From: Cornus controversa
Lineage: Eukaryota > Streptophyta > Magnoliopsida > Cornales > Cornaceae
Direction: 5' to 3'
Length of the DNA stretch: 64,000 bases
Assembly (NCBI GenBank): GCA_026545225.1
Contig: CM048848.1
Location: 28,374,806-28,438,805, forward strand
Both the position numbers and the translations under genes were made by a program. Under the pieces are notes generated by a model. That model searched no databases. It saw only the letters and a list, made by a program, of their open reading frames with translations, and was not told the DNA's origin. Within the stretch, counting starts at the first letter, position 1. Every line of letters begins with the position of its first letter. Shown one piece after another: positions 34,160 through 46,417 of this stretch.

Positions 34160-34679
34160 TCTGCATTTTCTGATCCATCCTCTTATATATGTTAGGAGTC
34201 ATCTTTCAGAACTTAAAAGTACAGTTATTATTGAAGTATATGCTAAAGCCTGAATTAACATCTGAAGGGAAACATGTTAATGGGAATTGCCAAGACCACA
34301 TTTTTTAAACTGCCCATATTATTTTTCGGTTTTTTTTTCTATCTTTTGATCCCCGGAGGGAAAGCTGCTCATTATTTATTTATGACCGTTATTGATTCCT
34401 CTTCCACAATATGGGAAGTGCATCAAGTTAGTTACATGTAGTTTTCTAGTTTTCCATCTCTGTAGTCCTTTTGGTTACTGTATGAAACTTCTTGTTCCTT
34501 TGCAATGTATTATTCAGGTGGAAAATTTTCAACTTGTACCTAATATATCATTCTTGAGATTTTTTTTCCCTTGCATTTACTTCATTTATTTCTAAATTTC
34601 GTGGATAATGATTATTCATGAGGTCTGGTGATGGATTCATTTAATAAGTATCTATTAAGATTATAAGATTCTAATGTAT

Positions 34680-34738
<59 letters not shown>

Positions 34739-35223
34739 TCCTTTTGACAGCATTGCCATCATCATCATCATCCCTAGAATATGATTCTTCTGATAGAGCA
34801 GCATCATTTTCCTCAATTGAAAAATCTGAAGCACTAGAATTCTGAACTGAAATCATGATTACTCATGGGCCTATTCAGGTCCTGATTTTCTTTCTTCTAC
34901 TACAATTATCGGCCATCACAACGGGAAGACTGACATTCGGCCGATTATACGTGAAAGACTGGCATACGTCGGAGAATGCAATTTATAGAGTGTTGTTACG
35001 TGGTTTCATCGAAGACAAATTTGAGTGAAAGATAGTTGCCTAAGTGGGACACTGACATATTTTTAAGAATGCATTTAGTTATGCCGTTAAGTGATATTTT
35101 TAAGAATACAATTATGCCGTTAAGAAGCGGGACACATGGCAGGCCAAAAAATTGTTGGATTTGGGCTTACAATGGACTGGTTGTGAAAAATCGCACTTTG
35201 GGTTTTTTGGGCTGGTCTGTGGA
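34160..35223. other. Spacer after gene 1
   Basis: Probable 3' UTR followed by intergenic DNA with a CT/TA microsatellite (34683-34738). A minus-strand Ser/Asp/Glu-rich stretch at 34856-34745 reads like former coding sequence but was not recognised. Confidence 0.45.
34683..34738. repeat. (CT)n-(TA)n microsatellite
   Basis: About 15 CT units followed directly by about 13 TA units. Confidence 0.9.
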
Positions 35224-35230
35224 ACACTAA

Positions 35231-36045
35231 GGTCCCGTTTAGGAGAGTTTTTTTTAATATCAAAAGGACGTAATGTGATAAGACTTTCTTAAAAAGAATT
35301 TTGTTGGAAGGAATTTAGAAGAAAAAAGACATTTGGTTGTGCATTTTTTAAATATATTTTAACTTTTAAATTATTATTATTTTGATGATATTATTTCTTA
35401 TCCTTAACCACAATTACAACCCTTACAAAGCACGAACTTGGCAATAGAGGTGGAGATGGTGGTATTGGAAGTGGAGGTGGCGTTGTTGGTGGGGAGATAG
35501 TGGTGGTGGAAGTGGAGGTAACGGTGATGGTGGTGGTGATGGTGGTGGTAATGGTGGTGGTGGTGGAAGGCGGTGACAACGATGGCGGTGGTAGAGACGG
35601 CGATAGTGGTGGCGGTGGTGAAAAGCAACAGTAGCGATGGTGATGAGGGAGGTGGTGGTGGTGGAGGTAATGGTGGTAGTAGTGGTGGTGGTGGTGGCGG
35701 TGGCAGTAGCAATGGAGGTGGAGGTAGCGGTGGTGGTAGAGGTGTTGATGGAAGGTGGCGGTGGAGAAACAAGGGTTCAAAAGAGAATATAACACAATCT
35801 TGTTAATATATAAAAAGTATATGGACAAATTAGTAAACTAACAAATTTACTTCAAAACAAATTTTGACTTTTTCAAAGGAAGTTTTAAAAACAATATTTT
35901 TTTTTACTTTTTTAAAATGAGCTTCTAACCACCGGTTTATTTGAAAAAATCTTTACATATATGTAATCAGACGTTACATTTTTTTTAAAACAACTTTTCA
36001 TGTCTGGAAAGGCTTTTTGGGGCCTCATGAAGCTCTCCCAAATAG
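35231..36045. mobile_element. hAT-like MITE with an internal GGT-repeat block
   Basis: The left end GGTCCCGTTTAGGAGAGTT is inversely similar to the right end AGCTCTCCCAAATAG (11 of 15 core positions). The 7-bp word ACACTAA stands on both sides (35224-35230 and 36046-36052). GGTCCCGTTT-type ends are common in plant hAT MITEs. The 815-bp body codes for nothing credible; long frames there are by-products of the GGT repeats at 35440-35770. Confidence 0.55.
35440..35770. repeat. Imperfect GGT/GGA/GGC trinucleotide block
   Basis: About 330 bp of GGTGGT-like triplets interspersed with GGA, GGC and GAT. Read as protein it would be Gly-rich on + and Pro/His/Thr-rich on -, so nearby open frames are artefacts. 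Confidence 0.85.
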
Positions 36046-36052
36046 ACACTAA

Positions 36053-37662
36053 ATTTATTAACTTATTTATATATAAGAATATAGACATGGTCAATTTGTT
36101 GAGTGGTGATTGTGTTTAGCAATGTTCTTGCTAAGCTTGTAAGTTCACCCTATTATTTATTTTCAGGTATTTGTTGGTGGACACACGCGCTAGAGAGATA
36201 GAAACTAACTATTGTTTACAAAGTTAATAGTCATGTAACAAGAGTGGTATCTCGATGTTGGTTTGTGTTATTAGTTCTGATGTACCCAAGCTGTCATGAA
36301 ATTGTGAGTTGGAAAGTTAGTTTCTATGGTTATTGAGAATGTGATAATTAAATCACACACCAGGTTTAAGTATAGGAAGAGAGTTTCTGTATTTAAATTT
36401 GGGGTGGGGACAGATATAGAGTTTCAATTCCTTTCCTTTGATAGTGGAATGATGATGGGAGGCCTGCTTAGATAAGACTTAATATCCTCAGAGGTCTTTT
36501 GATTTTACTCTTCTCATTTGAAATCATCTTCATGTTCGACCTTAAGGAGTGGAGAAAACTCCTTTGTTTTTCCTGTGCAATTGGTTATGAACATTCTTAA
36601 GAAGTTATGAACAGTTATGAACACATATATATATATATATATATATATATGATGATGATATCAGAGATTCAGAATAAGTATATATGATATCAAAATACGT
36701 GTTGCAGTAGAAATCTAAACAACAAAGGAGTCCTCGTTAAAAAATACACCAAACGGCACTGTTTGCTTGTTAAATTCTTTTCATGATGCGTATCACTGCT
36801 CAAGAGTTTGTACCCTATCTTTCTTGTTCTTCACAACATATACTTTTCAATAAACAAAAATGATCTGTTTGTCACCATACATAATGTCGGTCTAAAAGAA
36901 ATTGACAGGAGTCTAAATAAATTATTCGTTTAGGGATTAGCACCCATAAGGGAAAAAGATGCATTACGTATAAGAGAAAAAAAAAAACTAGGTATTTTGA
37001 GTAATTGTCCGGGACCATTTGAGTTTGTATTATTTCCTCTGTTCAAATCATTCACGCTATTTTATTTATCACATGACGACATTCTTAAAAAAGAAAAGAA
37101 AAACTCAGTATTCAAACTTACTTTTCAAGTTGTACATGTCGAAGAATTCACATGTATGTATATTGTGTTATCTTTTTAATAGTGTTTATGCCATTTGCAA
37201 AATGGTATTCCATTAGTAAAACGTAATGAAGACAAATTTTATTGGTTCTCATACTCTGTGCCTAAGATAGGAATAAAATAAAAATTATTGCCCATTTTTA
37301 TGAGTAATGACTTCCTTTATGATTCAATTAGTGTCTTTATCGGCCAACACTTTTGTGAGTTTTAGATTAACGCATAGTTGGGCAGCGTAGCCCAACTTTC
37401 TGTTTATACTGAGTTCTGCTTATCAAAAATGGCTGGTAAAAAACATAAGGATAAGTTACTCTGATCTCTTCTGAGATTTGACTTAATTATTCATAAATTA
37501 AAATTTTTACAAAATTACTCTGACATCTTTGTCAGACTAACGACCAGTTTAAGAAAATCACATTTAATATACAATTACAAAAATACCTTCAAATTATAAT
37601 GTTTTTTGCGCAAAAATAACCTTAATCGCTAATCATTTGACCAAGAATATGAGATTAACATG

Positions 37663-37694
<32 letters not shown>

Positions 37695-38114
37695 TCTATC
37701 AATGCCACACTAATACTACCGTTACCTAATATAATTTTGGTATTTTGATTTTGTTAATTGACTTTAACGGAGCTTACTGTCAGTTAACGAACAGAAGTAC
37801 CCAACATAAAATTAACTAAACTTCAAGAGAGATTGAATTTTGAAAACTTTAATTCGTGAGTAATTAGGCTAGAGTAATTAACTCAAAAAAATAATTATAT
37901 TTGATCCATCATGAAATTTGTGTGTGTGTTTTTTTTAAATTTGTGGTTGACTTGCAAAAAAAAGAAAAAAAAAAACTTTGTGGGTCTGAAATTAACAATA
38001 TGTGAATGAGAATCATGATGTGTAATCGAAGGGATGTGCTGGGCCTGAATTTCGGCATATTTGAAAATACCCATTACCGGAGCCTGGCATGTGCAGCCCA
38101 AATTGAAACCCGAA

Positions 38115-38118
<4 letters not shown>
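36053..38118. other. Intergenic region and promoter side of gene 2
   Basis: A/T-rich, with TA microsatellites at 36624-36650 and 37664-37692. No gene or bounded element was recognised. Confidence 0.5.
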
Positions 38119-38146
<28 letters not shown>

Positions 38147-38205
38147 CTCTCTCTCTCTCTCTCTCCCTCTCTTTCTTTCTTTTTGTCTGTCTGTCTATCT
38201 GTATA
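38119..38205 (+). promoter_or_regulatory. CA/CT-repeat leader just before gene 2
   Basis: (CA)12 then (CT)n grading into CTTT and GTCT units, ending 50 bp before the ATG. Pyrimidine-rich tracts like this are common in plant 5' UTRs and core promoters. Its role here is inferred. Confidence 0.45.
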
Positions 38206-38254
38206 GACGCTCTAATTATTCATTGAGGAGTTGTGTGCTGAATTATTCAGTGAG

Positions 38255-38564
38255 ATGGGTAGTCGAAGGCAAGGTGAAGCAGATGATACAATGGCGAAAG
38301 CTGCAAAAGCGGCGGATGATCTCTACAACATCAGGGACACGTATTTTCCAGCAAACCCAGATGACAAAATCTCCAAACTGCAGACAGAATCAGATCTCGC
38401 TCTCAAGCTCCTCGATTCCATACCTTCAGGTACTTATTATTCACTCCGAAATATGTATGTGTACACATTCATATATTGATATATATATTATTTATAAAAA
38501 AAAAAAATATTGATATATATATATATATATATACACACAAATACATATCTGTTATACACACTCA

Positions 38565-38606
<42 letters not shown>

Positions 38607-41600
38607 TATATGAATACATATCTGTATCTTTCCGTTTGATTGTCTATTGTTTTGGCTCTTTTAGTAACGTAAATCATCTCAATGAAGCTAGAGAGGTGTC
38701 TAGAATCGGTTGAGTGAAGGTTTCTGTTTTATCATGCCCAGCAATTTCAATTGTTCAGGATCTGTCTAGCGTATCACCCTCTGTATAAGGCTGCTCAAGC
38801 ATGGATTTTCTTTTTCTGTGTTGATAGAGAATTCAGAAAGTTACTGGACGAATTCTTAATTTCTCCAAAGCGTGCCATATATTCTACTTATAAATTATGT
38901 CTGATTTTAAATTTAATTACCCAACCACCTGAGCGAGAGACAAGAGAGATAAACCTATGAGAGTCTTGTTACACCTCTCTCTCTCTCTCGTGATTGGTAT
39001 TTTAGTTGGGTTTGAAACGTTGATCTTTAGAGAACCTACTATCACATCCTTGAAAAAATATTGCTTGTGTTGTTTGCTTAAATGTTAAATGAGTGTGAGA
39101 TTCAGTGGGTACTGGATTGTTGCTAAAAGACTTTGAGGGTTTATTTTGTGGATATGGTGATTTGGTGGCTTGTTTAGTGGGTTTAAGTTCTAACAGGTGG
39201 ATAAAACATGCATTAAAGGAAAATCAAAAGCTGAAGGTTCTTGGTTGAGTCTGTTTTACTCCAACTTTTCATAGTGGATTTGGTAGTGCTGGACAAGGTC
39301 CCATGGGTTTTTCACATAAAAACTTGTGTGTCCTGTTTGTGTACTGTCTAATTGCATGGATACATGATATTAAATGATTGATTAATTTAATTTATGTATT
39401 TAGTTATAAATTGGGCATAATAGATGAATCGGACCTATTCAACACATTTAGATCTTGTGGGACCAATGGATTGGACCTATTAAACCCCTCTACATCTTGT
39501 GAAAGCAGACAAATTGCAAGGTTTTCTCACTTCACATGAGCAGTGTTGCCATATAATGGCAATGATAATATGCATGCATAGCCATGATGTATTTATGTTG
39601 CCCACTTGTGGTGTGATCACCCATTGTGGTCCATTTCCTGCTTCTAATCGCCATTCCAGCCCCCAAAACACAACTGTAGCATCTAAAGCTGTTGCAATAC
39701 TCTTGCTTCTACACTCATTACCTCTTCCCTTAAACGCGCTATTGAAGAGACGTAACTGTGTAGGTAACTGAGGTCCATTTCCTGCTACTAATTGCCATTC
39801 CAGCCCCCAAAACACAACTGTAGCATCCAAATCTGTTGCAATACTCCTGCTACTACACTCATTACCTCTTCCCTTATACGCGCTATTGAAGAGAGGTAAC
39901 CGTGTAGGTAATTTTACTTCTTGATAATTACAAGGGTACATGGATGACATGATTTTTCGCTTTAGATGATGATACAACTAACAATCAATTTAACTAATTT
40001 ATCTGGTGCTCAAGTATTTTCACTGCTCAATAGGCATATCTCACTTTAATGATGATGAAATAAATGAATGGAAGTGGAGAAAATGGAACTTAATTTGTGC
40101 TTTTTTTACTCCCTGCGCGGGACCCTATCCTTCATCTTATTTCTTATTTATCATTACTATTTAAATTGATACATATTTATGTAAACTTCTATACTGGATT
40201 TATATTCATAATAGAAATTAAAATGAATGTTTCATGGACATGACGAACCAAAAAAGAAAGACGGACTATTTGCTTTTTACTTATCAAAAAAAAAGAAAAA
40301 AGAAAGACGAACCAAAAAAGAAAGAAAAAGAGACAAGAAAAAAGATAAAAGACATTCTATGAAATTTACTCTCTATATGATACCATTTATTTGTGTATTT
40401 AATACTGATGAAAAGTTATACGTTCTTTTGTAGAACAAAGAAAATCACCCATGCATCGTGCAACCTATGAATATTTGAGAGGAAAGATATTGGATGTGTT
40501 TCCTGATCATAGAAAAGAAGCAGAAGATCATCTCTCAAAAGCTGTAAGCAAGAGAAGCTTGACAGGCCTTGTAGTTTTCTGTGATGTATTGCTCATTTTG
40601 TGGGTCATATTTTGAAACTGACTAATTCATTCTCCAGGTTAAGTTAAATCCATCTCTTGCAGATGCTTGGCTATGCTTGGGTAACTGTATCTGGAAGAAG
40701 GGAGATCTAACTTCAACAATGAATTGCTTCAAACTGGCACTAAGCAAGGTTACTAGTTGTAATCAGATATTTTTTTTTAATTTTCTTTCTAGAAAATTCA
40801 TAATCACATTTAGAATCTAGACATTTCCTTCTGCATTGGCGCCAACTAGTGATACTCATTTGTCTCTCATGCAGGGTCCAAACAAGAGGATACTTTGTCA
40901 ATTATCAATGCTTGAAAGAAAAATGGCTCAAGGCAAGATTCTTTTACACCAATCTTTACCTTTTCCTCTCTACACATGATACATTGATTTTCTTTGTCCT
41001 TTTGGAAATTATTTAGCGAGTCTAGTCTAATATTGAATGGAAAATTTGTTGAAATTTTGTTTTTTGATAAGTAAGATTTCATTAAAAGTGCGCAAGAGGG
41101 GAGCGCTCCCAAGAGAAAACACAAAAAGCCCGACAACGACCAACTATAATCTCAAATTATCGACAAAATCATCATTTGCCCCATAGATTTACAATTTTGC
41201 CCATTTAACCAAAAAAATAAAGAACTCAATATATTGTATTTGAGAGACCAAATAGGAGACTCCTTGCCATCAAAGTATCTCCTATTTCTCTTGCGCCATA
41301 AGTCCCACCATAATCAAAGGGGAGTGGCCTTCCAAGTATCTCTAGCTCTACTATCCACTATATACCCTCTCCATGCCTTGAGCATCTTCAATGTGAAATC
41401 AGGAGACACCCAAAATATGCCAAATGCAGCTAAGAACATAGCCCAAACATTCCTCGCCACTGGATAGTGCAGAAGAAGATGGTTCACAATCTGTCTCCTC
41501 CTTCTAAGATTGTCTAAGGTGAGAATCCTTCCTAGGACAACAGACCAAGCAAAAAAAAACCCACCTTCAAGGGGCTTTCGATCTCCAGATTGCCTTCAAA

Positions 41601-44600
41601 GGGAAGGTGGGACCCATGATCTCCAAGAGGCTCTGATAGAAGGAATGAACCTCAAAAGTTCCTCTCGAGTAAACCATCCAGAGCATCTCATCCATCCCCT
41701 CCCCCTCCACCACCTGGCTATAAAGAAGGGCTAAAAACTCTACTACCTCTGTAAGCTCCCAGTCATGGAACACCCTCTGAAACTGCATGTCTCAACTCAT
41801 CCTTCCGCTATCAAGCCGATAACAATCGGCAACCAAGGCATGTTTTTCCGCGGCAATCCTGAAGAGCCTAGAAAATCTTCAAGCCATAACAATGTCCCTG
41901 CACCATAGATCCTCCCAAAATCTGACATGTCTCCCACTCCTAACCTTGAAACGAATCTGTTTGGAAAACTCATCTGCCTTCCGGATCCACTTCCAAACCC
42001 CCATGCCTGAAAGTGAGTTCACCTCCCTAGACAACCACTCTCCATCCCCCTCCCCACTCCGGCAAGCAATAACCTTCCTCCACAACTTCACTTGGAAAGT
42101 AGAGATGCCGGCTCCAACAGTTGCAAGTGAAACTTGCTTGTCATTGTGTGCTGATTCAAAATTAGAAATGGATCAAGAGTTTCTATATTTGGAAATCTGT
42201 CCACAAAAGAAAATATGTTGAGAGTATGAAAGTTATATTTATCTTTTGCATTGTGCATCCAATTTGTATTTTCTTATTTTATCTAACCAGAACTTATATA
42301 AATCTCTTCTTCCCATAACCTTTTTTTGTCGTATCTTAATTTTCTTTAATCAATAACCCTCAATTCATCTTCATAGAACATCATTTTCAGTTTCCTTCTC
42401 TTTTCAGTTCCTCTAAGAAAAAACTTCCTCATACCTGATTATTTTTTTATAATTATTGTTATTGAAGTTCATTGTTTACAATTATCATCTTATATGTGTT
42501 GATTTGAATCTAGTTCATATAATAATGAAACTAAGCCATGGGTTCTTTCACAAGGCTAATTGGCATTGTGAACGTAGGGTAAATGGTCATTATGACATTT
42601 AATAAATTCTTCAACATATTACTAAAACTTTTTCCATGGGAAAATTGTGAAATTAAGTGGAGAATATCCAACTCAATTTAAAGTAAACAACCGCACTTAT
42701 TTTGATGCCAACTTTTACCTGTCATAAGAATTCTCTCTGGAAGAAGCTGTTAATGGTCTTTTTCTTTCTTTTTTTTTGCCTTCCTGATTTTGAGATTTTG
42801 AATCCCCCTGGCCTTGTCTGTTCGATTGTTACCTGTTTCCCTGATGCCCCTCAATTAGGAACCTCTAGTTTGGTGGCAACAGGCCTGTATAGTGGAGATA
42901 CTTATAAAAAAAAAACTGATTTAGAACGGGGACAGAGAAGGAGAGAGAGAAGAAGAGAGAGGGAAGAAGAGAGGAGAGAAGAAGAACTCTGGGGGAAGAA
43001 GAAATCTGTAGTTCACTCAATATTGTTTAATAATCATCAAAGGTTGCCTGATCCCATACATATGTCCACGGATATATAGGCAAACCAAAGAAACAACAAG
43101 TCCAAAATAGCTTCTACAATATCTGATACAATCACATAGAAGTCAAGAATGGCTGCCATGAGCCCTAGGGAAACTTATAGCTGAGTCTATGTTCGGTGCC
43201 AGAAGATAGCCTCTTTGCGTTGACGCAGAGAATAGGTGCGCATAGAGGGCGGTGGTTGAGATTCAGTGTGATCTCCATCAAAACAGGTCTGGAGAGTGGA
43301 GATGATAAATATTGCCGAGATTTTGTGTTCAGGACTTGCCTTAATCCTGTTGTCACTTGTCAGCTATATTTCCTGTTGTAACAAAGATCAGCTCATAACT
43401 TTCTTTCTACAAAATTGCAATATGGAACCACTTCTTTTTATTTGCTCGAGTGAAACTGCAGAAATTCAAGAAGCAACAAAAATAATGCACGGTAACCACC
43501 TTTCTTTTGGATCATTTGGAAAAGAAAAGTTTGTAACCATATATATGAGGAGATGCCTTGTAAAACATACATATTGCATAACTTTTTATCTGAGAGAAGG
43601 TAAACAGATTAGGATGCATCTTATGTCATCCTTACGCGAGTAGACTTTTGATATGAGGCAGCTGTAACCATGGTCTCAAATGAAATCTTCTACTGAATAT
43701 TTTGTGCACTGCCCAAAGCTTAACCTGGACTCATTTTGTTCCAATACTTGGTATTTTGGTTTGAAGTGTGAAGAACATTCATGGAGCTTCAATCCTTGAG
43801 TAGCTGGACCTTAATCAAAAGTGGAAAATTTAAAATTTTTGTTTTCAAGTTTTATTGGAATTTGTTTGTGACAACTAGGAAGCTTTTGGTAGTTGTAAGT
43901 TTTATTGGAATTTGTTGGTGACAAGCAGGAAGGTTTAGGTAATTGACATAGGACCCACATCAACCTTTATCTATCCATCCCTCACCCACACTGCACCACA
44001 CCCAATGAAAAAAAGCCATTACCTAGTGTTGTTTAGTTGGTTAAGGGTGCTGGGAGCAGTGGATTAAGTACACGCCTAATTTTTGACTTTATTTACTCAA
44101 AGTGACTACCCTCAGACCAGAACATACATTGTATATTTGATAGCCGAAGTTTTCACAATTGAACTAAACAATGGCCTCTCCACCAAAAAATAATAAATAA
44201 GTAAAGTAGAAACAAGAAAAATGGAAGTAAGAGAAACAACTCTGCAAAAAATAACCTGCCATATAGGGGCCCGTGTTTTTAACTTTTAAGCCAAAGGTAG
44301 TAGTTTGATCTATAATATGCATGCATTCTTTTGTTTACCAGATGATTTTTTCCTTTTTTTTAGGTGCCGATAATAAGGCAGAACTTGTTGAGGAAAGCAT
44401 CCAACATGCAAAGGAAGCCATCACTCTGGATATCAAAGATGGGAATTCTTGGTGTAAGGCTTTATTTAAATATTATTTAGCAGAAACACACCTTCAAACT
44501 GTTTCAGGCTCCGAATCTGATTCACATGCAATATGTTCCATTACATTCTGTATTTTGTATTGGCTAAAATGTATAGTTTACTTGCCTGGTATACCAAGCC

Positions 44601-46384
44601 TTCGTTATGAGCTAATTCCGTACATGTTTACTTGTCTGATTTACGGAAGCCCTTTGTTGTGAGCTAATTCTATACATGTACAATTTTCATCAGCCCTTTT
44701 GTGAATGAATTTTGCTTTAGTGCTTGTCAATGATCTGATCTGATTTGTCCTCCTCTTTCTGCACATAAATTTGTATAAATACATGTGTATTCATATACAA
44801 TTGTACATAGGCGTGTAAATCTACTTCTAGTTTTTCTACTTTGCTTGAGTTTGTATAAAATCGTTGTTCATTCTACACATTAACTTTTTTTCCCCCTGTT
44901 TACGGGAAAAGACTTGCATCCTAACTTTTGATATATATAAATTGTTGTAAATCCTAAAACTTCTATCTCAGCTTTCTCATCTCATTCACAGACAACCTAG
45001 GAAATGCATGCCTCACAAGTTTTTTTGTGACTGGATCATGGGATCACAGCAAACTTCTGCAGTCACTGAAAGCATATCAAAATGCTGTACGTGTGAGCGA
45101 TAATTTTCCCTATGAATCCATTTCTAAATCATTGATGCATCTCTTGTGACTAAGGGCTGGTTTTTCCACCAATCAATTTTTTTCTGACATTCTTTTACTA
45201 AGATAACTTCTTAGCTATTTCGTAGTGATTACTCCTGATATTAGAGGTATGGATCTATTCTAATTCTTTATGGCACATGTCAGGAGAAGGATGAAAAAAT
45301 GAAGTCCAATCCAGACCTATACTTCAACTGTGCCACTGTAAGTTGTTTATTTTTTCTTCCTCTCTCTTTTCTTCCTACTTTTCTTCTCTTTCAATTATGT
45401 CTTGATCATGTGATTGTCTGAGAAATTAATGTATTCTTAGCTTGATGGGAACTCCCTCTAGTAGTTGAATGTTCACTCTTTTCCCAGTCCATTGGTTTCT
45501 GATACTTAGAATATTTTATACATGAACAATTGACTGTTTTCATTTGTTCTGGGTTATTGTTTTTCTTGGTCAAATTAATAGTTGAAGACTTATGTGGGGG
45601 CTAAGGCAGAATATATGGAAGTGCACATTTTATACATCTTGGAGAAGCAATGTCGCATTCGGTGTTAACAACTGGTAGTTATCTTGGTTGGTCATGACTA
45701 GGATGGACAGACTGAAAGGAATATTATTTTGATTACAGCCGGATGGGTGATGAGAGAGGTTCTTTTGGAGTGTGTGATTAACATGCTAGATGGTGTGGGG
45801 TACTATGAAATTGATCATGCTTGATGGTGTATAGTTTAATGACTTCTAAGTCCAAGAAACATGCTATTATTATGCCTTTGGTAAAAAATAGAAGGGTTAA
45901 GTGCGAAAAACACCCCGCTATATAAAACAATGTGCAAAACACCCCCTGATGTTCAACTAACCCCCTACAATTTCAAAATTGTTCAAATAAGGACAAATGG
46001 TTAATTTTCCAGTGCCGGAGATAGGAAATGACAAAAATACCCTTATGTTATAAAAAAAATTAAATACTAAACAAAACACTCTCTCTCCTCATTCTCTCTC
46101 TCCTCGTTCTCTCTCTCTTTGTGTGAGATCCTCTCTCCACGATTTCTCTCTCTTTCTTCTCATCTTCACTCTCTCTCTTAACTATTTATTTCTTGCTATT
46201 TATTTCTTCATTAATAGTAATAAATTGGGGCATTTGTTGTAGTAATCTTCATTAATTGGTATTTTTTCAACAGTTCTCTCTCTCTGTAATAGTGTGTGTA
46301 TATATAGCATTGTATGTATGTGTGTTTATATATAGCAGTATATGTGTGTGTATCAGAGTGTGTGTGTGTATGATGATATATAAC

Positions 46385-46417
<33 letters not shown>

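Larger units (their letters stand above)
42110..44363 (+). other. Rest of gene 2 intron 4
   Basis: Includes a purine-rich GAGAGA/GAAGAA block (42925-43000) and a downstream TATATAGG motif (43073), which may belong to an undelimited LTR. It also holds a 50-bp tandem duplication (43847-43945) and a possible 30-nt cassette exon at 43462-43491. Otherwise unassigned. Confidence 0.4.

Noticed and set aside
34671-34856. Minus-strand Ser/Asp-rich frame as a gene
   Set aside because: Only about 40 residues before running into the microsatellite; no family match and no partner exon.
35391-35828. Long Pro/His/Gly-rich frames on both strands
   Set aside because: All come from the GGT trinucleotide array; no start context, domain or codon bias.
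38006-38513. Frames through the CA/CT repeat before gene 2
   Set aside because: Microsatellite translation. The frame upstream of 38255 has only a TTG start, and the true ATG is 38255.
41041-42650. TSD for the L1 at 41060 using GGAAAATTTGTTGAAATT
   Set aside because: A similar but gapped string occurs only about 500 bp beyond the recognisable L1 end, so the match is not convincing.
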